DNA from: Megaustenia siamemsis
Taxonomy: Eukaryota > Mollusca > Gastropoda > Stylommatophora > Ariophantidae
DNA length: 64,000 nt
Direction: 5' to 3'
NCBI GenBank assembly: GCA_032433765.1
Contig: JAVIAB010000124.1
Coordinates: 76,626,119-76,690,118, forward strand
Positions 52,837-64,000 of the stretch are shown in pieces. How positions within the stretch are numbered: position 1 is the stretch's first letter; every line of letters begins with the position of its first letter. The notes below the pieces were generated by a model. It saw nothing but the letters and a program-made list of their open reading frames with translations. It did not search any database and was not told the DNA's origin. A program made the position numbers and the translations under genes.

Positions 52837-53045
52837 GTGATGTGTTTGTAAGACATGTTCTGAAGTCTCTGTGATGCGTTTGTAAGACATGTTTCTGAAG
52901 TCTCTGTGATGTGTTTACACATGTTCTGAAGTCTCTGTGATGTGTTTGTAAGACATGTTCTGGAGTCTCTGTGATGTGTTTGTAAGACATGTTCTGAAGT
53001 CTCTGTGATGTGTTTGTAAGACATGTTCTGGAGTCTCTGTGCTGC
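52837..53045 (-). repeat. 34-bp minisatellite, right part (~6 units)
   Basis: Continuation of the array at 48225-50675 beyond the hAT insertion, same unit and variants. Confidence 0.92.
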
Positions 53046-53455
53046 CTCGACATGTAAACATGTATTTCATGCGTTCAGTTCAGTCTCCAGTTGAGTTATC
53101 AAGGTCAAGAGCCAATATAAGCCCAAATAACTTTTGACCTTTCAGAAGTGGACCTAACTATGACTGATCACCTCAGCCTTGCAGTTATTGTGTTCCTGAA
53201 GTGAAATATTTCACTGTTTGGTTACAAAAGTACCAGCTTTGTCAAAGGACATGATGGGGCAATAAGTGATAAATTGATGAGATAGAACTCAAAGACAACA
53301 GGAGTGAAAGGAGCTCATGCGTTATTTCAGACATCATTGTGCACATATTTTAACTGCCAATTTTTTTTCATAATCAGAAACGATTTCTTCTAACTTTTAA
53401 AATGTCAGTAAAGTATTTGTTATGAATGTTCTCAAGATGCCAATAAAGGGATCCA
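53046..53455. other. Non-coding spacer
   Basis: No gene or repeat recognised. Confidence 0.5.
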
Positions 53456-53965
53456 GTTGGTTTTGTGTGAGTACATCATTTCTTTCATTTGTTAATTTAA
53501 ATTCTTTAAGCTGGTTTTGTGTGAGTACATCATTTCTTTCATTTGTTAATTTAAATTCCTTTAAGCTGGTTTTGTGTGAGTACATCATTTCTTTCATTTG
53601 TTAATTTAAATTCTTTTAAGCTGGTTTTGTGTGAGTACATCATTTCTTTCATTTGTTAATTTAAATTCCTTTAAGCTGGTTTTGTGTGAGTACATCATTT
53701 CTTTCATTTGTTAATTTAAATTCCTTTAAGCTGGTTTTGTGTGAGTACATCATTTCTTTCATTTGTTAATTTAAATTCCTTTAAGCTGGTTTTGTGTGAG
53801 TACATCATTTCTTTCATTTGTTAATTTAAATTCCTTTAAGCTGGTTTTGTGTGAGTACATCATTTCTTTCATTTGTTAATTTAAATTCCTTTAAGCTGGT
53901 TTTGTGTGAGTACATCATTTCTTTCATTTGTTAATTTAAATTCCTTTAAGCTGGTTTTGTGTTGA
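53456..53965 (+). repeat. 55-bp minisatellite, ~9 units
   Basis: The unit is GCTGGTTTTGTGTGAGTACA + TCATTTCTTTCATTTGTTAA + TTTAAATTCCTTTAA; for example, units start at 53510 and 53565. The copies are nearly identical, which suggests recent expansion. Confidence 0.94.
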
Positions 53966-54404
53966 TGTTCCTGTTCTGTCCTTAATTTGTTAATTGTCAA
54001 AAATGCGCCATAATTCTTTTAACTTCAATAGTTTTTAACATTCAAATTGTTAATATTAATAAATGTCTTATTTTGCTACTTTTCCAAGTTTCACTTTTTT
54101 TTACAATATTTTGTTCAACAAACTTAGGAATATGTGGACAGTGTTGATGACTGAAATTGTTGACACCCATTTATTTTATGTAGATTTGTGGGAGCAGATT
54201 GCACACATGGAGGTCAAGGTTAAATGTGTGGAAGTATAGACATATAGGTCAAGGTTAAATGTGTGGATGTATAGACATGTAGGTGATGTGATAAACATAT
54301 GGGGCGAGACCAAAAAGGGCAGACCACTTGATTGCTTGGGAGCAGAAAAAAAAGTTAACGATATTTCAACTGCAGGTGAGGAGGCAAGGAGTGGTCGATA
54401 TATA
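53966..54404. other. Non-coding spacer
   Basis: No gene. A ~35-bp word (GGTCAAGGTTAAATGTGTGG + AAGTATAGACATATA) occurs twice near 54212-54275. Confidence 0.5.
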
Positions 54405-56340
54405 AAAACCTATGTCACCAGATAGATGAGAGGAGCAGAGATGTCACCAGCTAGTATAGATAGATGAGAGGATCAGAGAGATGTCACCAGCTAGTATAGA
54501 TAGATGAGGGGATCAGAAAGAGATGTCACCAGCTAGTATAGATAGATGAGGGGATCAGAGAGATGTCTCCAGATAGTATAGATAGATGAGAGGAGCAGAG
54601 ATGTCACCAAATAGTATAGATAGATGAGGGGATCAGAAAGAGATGTCACCAGATAGTATAGATAGATGAGGGGATCAGAGAGATGTCTCCAGATAGTATA
54701 GATAGATGAGAGGAGCAGAGATGTCACCAGCTAGTATAGATAGATGAGAGGATCAGAGAGATGTCACCAGCTAGTATAGATAGATGAGGGGATCAGAAAG
54801 AGATGTCACCAGATAGTATAGATAGATGAGGGGATCAGAGAGATGTCTCCAGATAGTATAGATAGATGAGAGGAGCAGAGATGTCACCAAATAGTATAGA
54901 TAGATGAGGGGATCAGAGAGATGTCACCAGCTAGTATAGATAGATGAGGGGATCAGAGAGATGTCTCCAGATAGTATAGATAGATGAGAGGAGCAGAGAT
55001 GTCACCAAATAGTATAGATAGATGAGGGGATCAGAGAGATGTCACCAGCTAGTATAGATAGATGAGAGGAGCATAGAGATGACACCAACTAGTATAGATA
55101 GATCAGAGAGATGTCACCAGATAGTATAGATAGACAAGAGGAGCAGGGATGTCACCAGCTAGTATAGATAGATGACGGGATCAGAGAGATGTCACCAGCT
55201 AGTATAGATAGATGAGAGGACCAGAGAGATGACACCAGTTAGTATAGATAGGTGAGAGGACCAGAGAGATGACACCAGCTAGTATAGATAGATCAGAGAG
55301 ATGTCACCAGATAGTATAGATAGACAAGAGGAGCAGAGATGTCACCAAATAGTATAGATAGATGAGGGGATCAGAGAGATGTCACCAGCTAGTATAGATA
55401 GATGAGGGGATCAGAGAGATGTCTCCAGATAGTATAGATAGATGAGAGGAGCAGAGATGTCACCAATAGTATAGATAGATGAGGGGATCAGAGAGATGTC
55501 ACCAGCTAGTATAGATAGATGAGAGGAGCATAGAGATGACACCAACTAGTATAGATAGATCAGAGAGATGTCACCAGATAGTATAGATAGACAAGAGGAG
55601 CAGGGATGTCACCAGCTAGTATAGATAGATGACGGGATCAGAGAGATGTCACCAGCTAGTATAGATAGATGAGAGGACCAGAGAGATGACACCAGTTAGT
55701 ATAGATAGGTGAGAGGACCAGAGAGATGACACCAGCTAGTATAGATAGATCAGAGAGATGTCACCAGATAGTATAGATAGACAAGAGGAGCAGGGATGTC
55801 ACCAGATAGTATAGATAGATGAGAGGAGCAGAGATGTCACCAGATATTTTAGAGGACCAGAGAGATGTCACCAGATATTTTAGAGGACCAGAGAGATGTC
55901 ACCAGATATTTTAGAGGACCAGAGAGAGATGTCACCAGATAGTATAGATAGACAAGAGGAGCAGGGATGTCACCAGATAGTATAGATAGATGAGAGGAGC
56001 AGAGATGTCACCAGATATATTAGAGGACCAGAGAGATGTCACCAGATATATTAGAGGACCAGAGAGATGTCACCAGATATATTAGAGACCAGAGAGAGAT
56101 GTCACCAGATAGTATAGATAAATGAGAGGACCAGAGAGATGTCACCAGATAGTATAGATAAATGAGAGGACCAGAGAGAGATGTCACCAGATAGTATAGA
56201 TAAATGAGAGGACCAGAGAGAGATATTACCAGATATATTAGAGGACCAGAGAGATGTCACCAGATATATTAGAGGACCAGAGAGATGTCACCAGATATAT
56301 TAGAGGACCAGAGAGATGTCACCAGATAGTGTAGATGAAG
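54405..56340 (+). repeat. Satellite array, variable ~36-42-bp units
   Basis: The unit is of the type AGAGATGTCACCAGCTAGTA + TAGATAGATGAGGGGATC, with variants (CTCCAGATAG, GACACCAACT, and a short ACCAGATATTTTAGAGGACC). Higher-order blocks repeat: 55017-55340 resembles 55445-55800. The minus strand is open in places (SLWSSHLSILSGDI-like), which is a repeat artefact. Confidence 0.92.
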
Positions 56341-57688
56341 CAGCGAGGTAGCAGGGAGCATAGAGGAGGATGTGTAGTATAACAGTGGTACAAATAGTTG
56401 CAGAGGTCAGAATGAAATATAGTTGCGCAGCGAGCAAAAGAGATTGAGAGAAAAGCTGAAGAAACGGTGCACCAAATGGAACGGGGTGAAGGGGAGGGGG
56501 GAGTAGACAGGGGAGTGACGTAGTTAGAAAAGACAGTTAGAAATGAGAATGAAGAGGGAACAGTGAGACGTGGGCAGGAGGAGTTTCGTGAAGGAACAGC
56601 TGGGCCAAGAATGGACAGAGAGTAGTTGATCAGTGATCAATGTGACAAGTTCTTTATGAATGGCTCGTGCTGCCAGAAATGTTTCCCTATCAATGTAATT
56701 ACTAATATGAAGTGTTATTCAAATTAATAAACAGTTGACAGTTAGTTAGTTGATTGATCTTTTGTTGATTGTTGAAACCATTAGATGTCAAAGGACATGT
56801 GAGATGTAGCTGTCATGATGAGAGCTATCGCTGATGATATTCGCATACACTCTCTGACGAAACCGAGAGTGTGTAATCTGCGGGTTACTGAACGGGTTCT
56901 TTATTTATCGGTAGAGCAGGAGGAGAGATTTTGACCGCGGAACAGTTGGCGCTTCGAGTTCCCAAAAGGTTGGGACACTGTATTGGTCAGGGTCCCAAGA
57001 AAGCACGCAAGGCATACAAGCATTTTAATTGACCCCTGGTATTCCACACAGTCACACCAGGCCAAGTGTAGTTACAAGGGTCGCAGGCTGGAGCATGCCA
57101 GTAGTCGTGAAAGGAGCAGAGGCCATAAGGGTCAATGCTCAAGGTACATTGGTTGTTTCAGGTATCCGGTGATGTATAGATAATCATGCAAAGAAATCTG
57201 TGTAAACAGATGATCGTATAGCGCTTCATGTAAACAGATGATCATATAGCGCTTCATGTAAACAGATGATCGTATAGCGCTTCATCAAAATAAGACTTCT
57301 TCTGATCTTCTGCTACAGGGTCGGCTGATACAGAAAATACCGCGTCAAATTGTCGGTTTTAAATGTCGTTTTGCTGAATAAAGAATACGGCATAACGAAG
57401 ACGGCTTCAATTGGTGCTTCTAAAAGAGAAGGTCCAGGGCAACGGGTTCAAATTGGAGCCGTAACTGCATCGAAGAATGATTCAAATAGCGAAGTACTAA
57501 ACCGGCTTCAAATTGATACGGCGACAAATAAGGTGCTGTGACGATTGATTGTTACACACGGCATCAAGTTGAGGTTCACCCGGATTCAATACTGCATCGA
57601 GACGGTATCAATACTGTTTCAAAAGAATCTGGGTTTCAATAAAGTTTCAAAAGAATCCGGGTTTCAAACCGGCATCAAAAGGTTTTCA
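56341..57688. other. Unidentified 1.35-kb segment splitting the satellite
   Basis: Non-satellite DNA with no recognised gene. It contains a 28-bp unit (TGTAAACAGATGATCGTATA + GCGCTTCA) repeated three times at 57201-57284, and a region 57400-57680 with recurring GGCTTCAA/GGTTCAAA words. Its GC content seems higher than its surroundings. No flanking target duplication was found. Confidence 0.5.
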
Positions 57689-58280
57689 TAGATAGATGAG
57701 AGGACCAGAGAGAGATGTCACCAGATAGTATAGATAGATGAGAGGACCAGAGAGAGATGTCACCAGATAGTATAGATAAATGAGAGGACCAGAGAGAGAT
57801 GTCACCAGATAGTATAGATAGATGAGAGGACCAGAGAGAGATGTCACCAGATAGTATAGATAAATGAGAGGACCAGAGAGAGATGTCACCAGATAGTATA
57901 GATAAATGAGAGGACCAGAGAGAGATGTCACCAGATAGTATAGATAAATGAGAGGACCAGAGAGAGATGTCACCAGATAGTATAGATAAATGAGAGGACC
58001 AGAGAAAGATGTCACCAGATAGTATAGATAAATGAGAGGACCAGAGAGAGATGTCACCAGATAGTATAGATAAATGAGAGGACCAGAGAGAGATATTACC
58101 AGATATATTAGAGGACCAGAGAAATGTCACCAGATATATTAGAGGACCAGAGAGAGATGTCACCAGATATATTAGAGGACCAGAGAGATGTTACCAGATA
58201 TATTAGAGGACCAGAGAGATGTTACCAGATATATTAGAGGACCAGAGAGATGTCACCAGATAGTGTAGATAGATGAAAAG
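57689..58280 (+). repeat. Satellite array, ~42-bp units
   Basis: The unit is AGAGAGAGATGTCACCAGAT + AGTATAGATAAATGAGAGGACC, then shorter ATATATTAGAGGACC units. It continues the 54405 array after the unidentified segment. Confidence 0.92.
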
Positions 58281-61200
58281 TGCAGAGATTGAGTTTTTGA
58301 GTTACTCGCGGGTCATCATCATTGCACTCCGAACATTGAGGTGCAGAGATGTCACCAGATAGTGTAGATAGATGAGAGGTGCAGAGATATCAGATAGTGT
58401 AGGTAGATGAAAGGTGCAGAGATTGAGTTATTCGCGGGTCATCATCATTGCACTCCAAACATTGAGGTGCAGAGATGTCACCAGATAGTGTAGATAGATG
58501 AGAGGTGCAGAGATGTCACCAGATAGTGTAGATAGATGAGAGGTGCAGAGATGTCACCAGATAGTGTAGATAGATGAGAGGTGCAGAGATGTCACCAGAT
58601 AGTGTAGATAGATGAGAGGTGCAGAGATGTCACCAGATAGTGTAGATAGATGAGAGGTGCAGAGATGTCACCAGATAGTGTAGATAGATGAGAGGTGCAG
58701 AGATGTCACCACATAGTGTAGATAGATGAGAGGTGCAGAGATGTCACCAGATAGTGTAGATAGATGAGAGGTGCAGAGATGTCACCAGATAGTGTAGATA
58801 GATGAGAGGTGCAGAGATGTCACCAGATAGTGTAGATAGATGAGAGGTGCAGAGATGTCACCAGATAGTGTAGACAGATGAGAGGTGCAGAGATGTCACC
58901 AGATAGTGTAGACAGATGAGAGGTGCAGAGATGTCACCAGATAGTGTAGATAGATGAGAGGTGCAGAGATGTCACCAGATAGTGTAGATAGATGAGAGGT
59001 GCAGAGATGTCACCAGATAGTGTAGATAGATGAGAGGTGCAGAGATGTCACCAGATAGTGTAGATAGATGAGAGGTGCAGAGATGTCACCAGATAGTGTA
59101 GATAGATGAGAGGTGCAGAGATACCAGATAGTGTAGATAGATGAGAGGTGCAGAGATGTCACCAGATAGTGTAGATAGATGAGAGGTGCAGAGATGTCAC
59201 CAGATAGTGTAGATAGATGAGAGGTGCAGAGATGTCACCAGATAGTGTAGATAGATGAGAGGTGCAGAGATGTCACCAGATAGTGTAGATAGGTGAGAGG
59301 TGCAGAGATGTCACCAGATAGTGTAGATAGATGAGAGTGCAGAGATGTCACCAGATAGTGTAGATAGGTGAGAGGTGCAGAGATATCAGATAGTGTAGAT
59401 AGATGAGAGGTGCAGAGATGTCACCAGATAGTGTAGATAGGTGAGAGGTGCAGAGATATCACCAGATAGTGTAGATAGATGAGAGGTGCAGAGATGTCAC
59501 CAGATAGTGTAGATAGATGAGAGGTGCAGAGATGTCACCAGATAGTGTAGATAGATGAGAGGTGCAGAGATGTCACCAGATAGTGTAGATAGATGAGAGG
59601 TGCAGAGATGTCACCAGATAGTGTAGATAGATGAGAGGTGCAGAGATGTCACCAGATAGTGTAGATAGATGAGAGGTGCAGAGATGTCACCAGATAGTGT
59701 AGATAGATGAGAGGTGCAGAGATGTCACCAGATAGTGTAGATAGATGAGAGGTGCAGAGATATCACCAGATAGTGTAGATAGATGAGAGGTGCAGAGATG
59801 TCACCAGATAGTGTAGATAGATGAGAGGTGCAGAGATATCACCAGATAGTGTAGATAGATGAGAGGTGCAGAGATGTCACCAGATAGTGTAGATAGATGA
59901 GAGGTGCAGAGATGTCACCAGATAGTGTAGATAGATGAGAGGTGCAGAGATGTCACCAGATAGTGTAGATAGATGAGAGGTGCAGAGATGTCACCAGATA
60001 GTGTAGATAGATGAGAGGTGCAGAGATGTCACCAGATAGTGTAGATAGATGAGAGGTGCAGAGATGTCACCAGATAGTGTAGATAGATGAGAGGTGCAGA
60101 GATGTCACCAGATAGTGTAGATAGATGAGAGGTGCAGAGATGTCACCAGATAGTGTAGATAGATGAGAGGTGCAGAGATGTCACCAGATAGTGTAGATAG
60201 ATGAGAGGTGCAGAGATGTCACCAGATAGTGTAGATAGATGAGAGGTGCAGAGATGTCACCAGATAGTGTAGATAGATGAGAGGTGCAGAGATGTCACCA
60301 GATAGTGTAGATAGATGAGAGGTGCAGAGATGTCACCAGATAGTGTAGATAGATGAGAGGTGCAGAGATGTCACCAGATAGTGTAGATAGATGAGAGGTG
60401 CAGAGATGTCACCAGATAGTGTAGATAGATGAGAGGTGCAGAGATGTCACCAGATAGTGTAGATAGATGAGAGGTGCAGAGATGTCACCAGATAGTGTAG
60501 ATAGATGAGAGGTGCAGAGATGTCACCAGATAGTGTAGATAGATGAGAGGTGCAGAGATGTCACCAGATAGTGTAGATAGATGAGAGGTGCAGAGATGTC
60601 ACCACATAGTGTAGATAGATGAGAGGTGCAGAGATGTCACCAGATAGTGTAGATAGATGAGAGGTGCAGAGATGTCACCAGATAGTGTAGATAGATGAGA
60701 GGTGCAGAGATGTCAGATAGTGTAGATAGATGAGAGGTGCAGAGATGTCAGATAGTGTAGATAGATGAGAGGTGCAGAGATGTCACCAGATAGTGTAGAT
60801 AGATGAGAGGTGCAGAGATGTCACCAGATAGTGTAGATAGATGAGAGGTGCAGAGATGTCACCAGATAGTGTAGATAGATGAGAGGTGCAGAGATGTCAC
60901 CAGATAGTGTAGATAGATGAGAGGTGCAGAGATGTCACCAGATAGTGTAGATAGATGAGAGGTGCAGAGATGTCACCAGATAGTGTAGATAGATGAGAGG
61001 TGCAGAGATGTCACCAGATAGTGTAGATAGATGAGAGGTGCAGAGATGTCACCAGATAGTGTAGATAGATGAGAGGTGCAGAGATGTCACCAGATAGTGT
61101 AGATAGATGAGAGGTGCAGAGATGTCACCAGATAGTGTAGATAGATGAGAGGTGCAGAGATGTCACCAGATAGTGTAGATAGATGAGAGGTGCAGAGATG

Positions 61201-61335
61201 TCACCAGATAGTGTAGATAGATGAGAGGTGCAGAGATGTCACCAGATAGTGTAGATAGATGAGAGGTGCAGAGATGTCAGATAGTGTAGATAGATGAGAG
61301 GTGCAGAGATGTCAGATAGTGTAGATAGATGAGAT
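58281..61335 (+). repeat. Highly uniform 38-bp satellite, ~77 units
   Basis: The unit is GTGCAGAGATGTCACCAGAT + AGTGTAGATAGATGAGAG. Rare changes are CCACATAG, GTCAGATAG (deletion of CACC-A), ATATCACC and a G/A at TAGGTGAG. Two early units (58290-58345, 58425-58470) contain a ~45-bp foreign insert, CGGGTCATCATCATTGCACT + CCGAACATTGA or a near copy. This matches the 3' end of the LINE at 5208-7063. Confidence 0.95.
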
Positions 61336-62127
61336 CTTTGGGAAAGGATCAGTTTTAGATCAAAGTTAGATTAGTTTGGAGTCTACAAATGGACTTTATA
61401 ATTGAAGCAGTAGTTGTGAAACAGTACAATGAGATAAAGTATTAGCCATTAGAAAAGTTAGCTAGTGAAGTGTGATTATTAAATATGAGTATTTTGAGGG
61501 AGTGGAAGAATTCATAATCATGTGGACCACCAGGTAGTATCAACCTTTAGTGGTATGAGAATACTTTACCCATGTATTTCCTTGAGGTGTTGTTCAAGAT
61601 GTTCTAATCAAGAAACAGCAAGAAACGTGCTATAGTGTTATTATACACCCAGGCTTTCTGTCATCTATTGACAAGTATGAAAAAACACTGAGAAGTGAAG
61701 GACACTGGAAGACTTGATGCAAGATAATTCATAGTGACAGTAATTATAAAGAACCGTGTTTGAGAAAACATGGAATAACACAAATCATAAAGAACAAGCA
61801 TTATTATTAAAAAAACAAATCCTTACAAACTAAGTAGTTTGGGCTATAGCCCTTTGTGATTAGACTTAACAATTAGAGTTGTGCCCATCTGTGAATAGAC
61901 TTACCAGTTAGTGTTGTGCCCATTTGTGAATAGACTTACAGTTAGTGTTGTGCCCATCTGTGAATAGACTTACCAGTTTTAGCACTGTCTCAGTGTCTAT
62001 GTTCCAATTTGCAGAAGACTTTGACATAATTAATTGATAATATCTTTACTGAATGACTCATGTTTTACACAGTCATCAATCTCTATTAATCTGAGTTGCA
62101 AATGTATGCTTTTGAACTGCCAGTCTA
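61336..62127. other. Non-coding DNA with a 35-bp tandem repeat
   Basis: No gene. TAGACTTACCAGTTAGTGTT + GTGCCCATCTGTGAA is repeated about 3.4 times at 61861-61978. Confidence 0.6.
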
Positions 62128-62880
62128 TCTATCTATCTATCCATTGACCTTTCAAGCCATGGCCGGCCCATAAGGGCATAGACCCAGATACTTTTCCTCT
62201 TTCTAAATTTTATTCTAGCAGTTTTCAATCCTTCTAAAGATCTTTTATTAAATCTCACCATTTATCTCTGTTCTGTGCAAGCAACTCTATCTCATTGAGG
62301 GAGCTGATTCCTGCTGCTCTTGCCTCTCTGATCAATGTTCTTCTCAGTGTCTCTCTGGGTCAGCCTCTTTTCCTCTTACCTGTTGTATCCCATATGAGGG
62401 CTTGCTTTGTTACTCGGTTATTATCTCTCCTCAGCACATGTCCAACATATGACCATCGTCTTTTCTCGATTACTGAAGATATTAGTAGTTGATTGGTGAT
62501 TTCTCTAATTTTCTCGTTTGTTTTGAATACGTTCCACGCTATATCAAGTATTTTCCTTAAACATTTATTTTAGAATGTGTTCAACTTTGTTTCTATGTCT
62601 CTTGTTTTCCAGCTCTCACATGCATATGCAAAGGTTGATAGTACATTTGATTTGAATAGTCTAAGTTTTGTGTTTGTGCTCATGAGTTTTGATTTCCACA
62701 ACATTTCAAGGCTTCTGAAAGACATTGCTGCTTTAGCTGTTCTGATTCTAATTTTCTTTACTTGTATCCCCTTTCTGATCAATGTGACTTCCAAGATAGA
62801 TAAAGTGATCAATCTCTTCCACTGGTTTGTTTTCCATATATATTCTGTCATCTGTTGGAATTAACTTTTCATGACTTTAG
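62128..62880 (-). mobile_element. LINE 3' end, copy 1 (minus)
   Basis: The minus strand reads EVTLIRKGIQVKKIRIRTAK, AAMSFRSLEMLWKSKLMSTN, TKLRLFKSNVLSTFAYACES, then the C-terminal domain in shifted frames. It ends GGCTTGAAAGGTCAATGG + ATAGATAGATAG at 62147-62128. This is the region after the RT active site of an endonuclease-RT LINE. 5'-truncated and frameshifted. Confidence 0.8.
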
Positions 62881-63123
62881 TTTTTTAATGATTGATCTCA
62901 AGCCCAATTTTGCTGGCTATTGATGATAGTTTGTGTTTTCCTGCATTGTTTTTATCTGACTGCTGATGAGAAAATGCCAGTACCATATTTTAAAATATGT
63001 GACATTCATTTTGGAAATAAAACAACTATGACACAACATTAAGTAAAGTTTTAAAGCAAGGCATTTCTGGAGTGAATGTAAATTCAACCATTAACTGATG
63101 AAGTACTACTTATTGCTCAAAAT
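62881..63123. other. Spacer between the two LINE ends
   Basis: No feature recognised. Confidence 0.5.
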
Positions 63124-63815
63124 GACTATCTATCTATCTATTGACCTTTCGAGCCGTAACCGGCCCATAGGGCGTAGACCAAGATACACCTTCTCCTATA
63201 TGAATTTTGTTCTAGCAGTTTTTCTTTTAAAGATATTTTATCAAATCTCGCCATCTGTCTCTGTTCTGTGCAAGCAGTTCTATCTCATTGAGGGAGCCGA
63301 TTCCTGCTGCTCTTGCCTCTCTCATCAATGTTCTTCTCAGTGTCTCCCTGGGTCTTCCTCTTTTTCTTTTACCTGTTGTTTCCCATATGAGGGCTTGCTT
63401 TGCTATTCGATTATTATCTCTTCTCATCACATGTCCAACGTATGACCATCGTCTTTTCTTATTACTGAAGATATTAGTGGTTGATTGGCGATTTCTCTAA
63501 TTTCCTCGTTTGTTTTGAATTCGTTCCATTCTATACCAAGTATTTTCCTTAGACATTTATTTTCGAATGCGTTCAACTTTGTTTCTATATCTCTTGTTGT
63601 TTTCCAGCTTTCACACGCATACGTAAGGGTTGATAGTACATTTGATTTGAATAGCCTAAGTTTTGTGTTTGTGCTAATGAGTTTTGATTTCCACAACTTT
63701 TCAAGGCTTCTGAAAGACATTGCTGCTTTAGCCAGTCTGATTCTAATTTCTTTGCTCGTATCCCCTTCTCGATCAATGTGACTTCCAAGATAGATGAAGT
63801 GATCGATCTCTTCTA
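63124..63815 (-). mobile_element. LINE 3' end, copy 2 (minus)
   Basis: Same family and same truncation zone as copy 1, but better preserved. EVTLIEKGIRAKKLESDWLK, AMSFRSLEKLWKSKL, FKSNVLSTLTYACESWK and NKCLRKILGIEWNEFKTNEE precede GKRKRGRPRETLRRTLMREA and NRDRWRDLIKYL. It ends GGCTCGAAAGGTCAATAG + ATAGATAG near 63126. The two copies are independent insertions or a duplication ~1 kb apart. Confidence 0.82.
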
Positions 63816-64000
63816 CTGAAAAATGACTATGATTGTGTCCAAATATCTCTATAAACTAATAAACAAAAGATGACAATATTTCAGTGTCCCTTTAAACAAA
63901 TAATGCATGCACACACTGGCTGCCACTTCAGCTAGTAACCTATAACCTACCAATTAAAATGATTTATATCCACACATAAAGATGCATGCAGCGTCAACCA
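63816..64000. other. Window end, no feature
   Basis: Non-coding, nothing recognised. Confidence 0.5.

Noticed and set aside
56650..56980. LTR retrotransposon leader with primer-binding site
   Set aside because: No second LTR, no gag or pol reading nearby, and the priming-site match is short.
57675..58163. Minus-strand 162-codon hydrophobic frame (SLWSSHLSILSGDI repeats)
   Set aside because: Satellite artefact: period close to 42 bp, divisible by 3.
44525..61335. CRISPR-like regular repeats
   Set aside because: Units are head-to-tail with no unique spacers, and the DNA is clearly animal.
1..64000. tRNA, rRNA or other RNA genes
   Set aside because: None recognised by eye on either strand; a covariance-model scan would be needed to exclude small ones.

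Overview
The window is eukaryotic and almost certainly from an invertebrate animal, most likely a mollusc (a gastropod is my best guess). One host gene is split into six exons with GT/AG introns. Most of the remaining DNA is non-LTR retrotransposons, hAT and Tc1/mariner-like DNA transposons and long minisatellites. An EGF-repeat fragment and a rhodopsin-like receptor fragment of animal type are also present. Nothing resembles bacterial operons. The species assignment is inference.

The one complete host gene is a copper chaperone for superoxide dismutase (CCS), plus strand, 24804-47308, 249 residues. All five splice pairs are consensus and the frame is intact throughout. The protein keeps the C-terminal CxC and the CNSCG/ACG disulfide cysteines. 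Its N-terminal MxCxxC copper motif is altered, and the zinc-ligand loop of its SOD-like domain is replaced. Its introns (about 3.0, 5.4, 4.2, 7.5 and 1.6 kb) are filled with transposons and minisatellites.

Layout. 1-1643: RTE-like LINE. 1644-3960: AT-rich DNA with a SINE-like piece. 3965-13530: a hAT transposase gene broken by two minus-strand LINEs and bracketed by ~1-kb inverted repeats. 14059-18722: a minus-strand RTE-like LINE split by an almost intact ~4.06-kb EN-RT-RNase H LINE with a 10-bp target duplication. 19012-21019: LINE ends. 21020-22670: mobile unit A with EGF/lectin-type cargo. 23640-24508: LINE with a SINE-like insertion. 24804-47308: CCS. Its introns hold a Tc1-like transposon (30633-33138), a 30-bp array (34881-36797) and an RTE-like LINE (38537-43632). 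That LINE is split by unit B (41105-43225), which carries a GPCR fragment on the same 3' module as unit A. 47309-53045: 49-bp and 34-bp arrays, the latter split by a BED-finger hAT (50676-52836). 53455-61335: a 55-bp array, then a ~7-kb satellite of ~38-bp units. 62128-63815: two minus-strand LINE 3' ends.

The genes do not form a pathway. The window is one metal-homeostasis gene in a transposon graveyard, where target duplications allow the nesting order to be read. The most unusual items are the paired units A and B (one repeat-bearing 3' module joined to two unrelated host gene fragments) and the altered metal sites of CCS.
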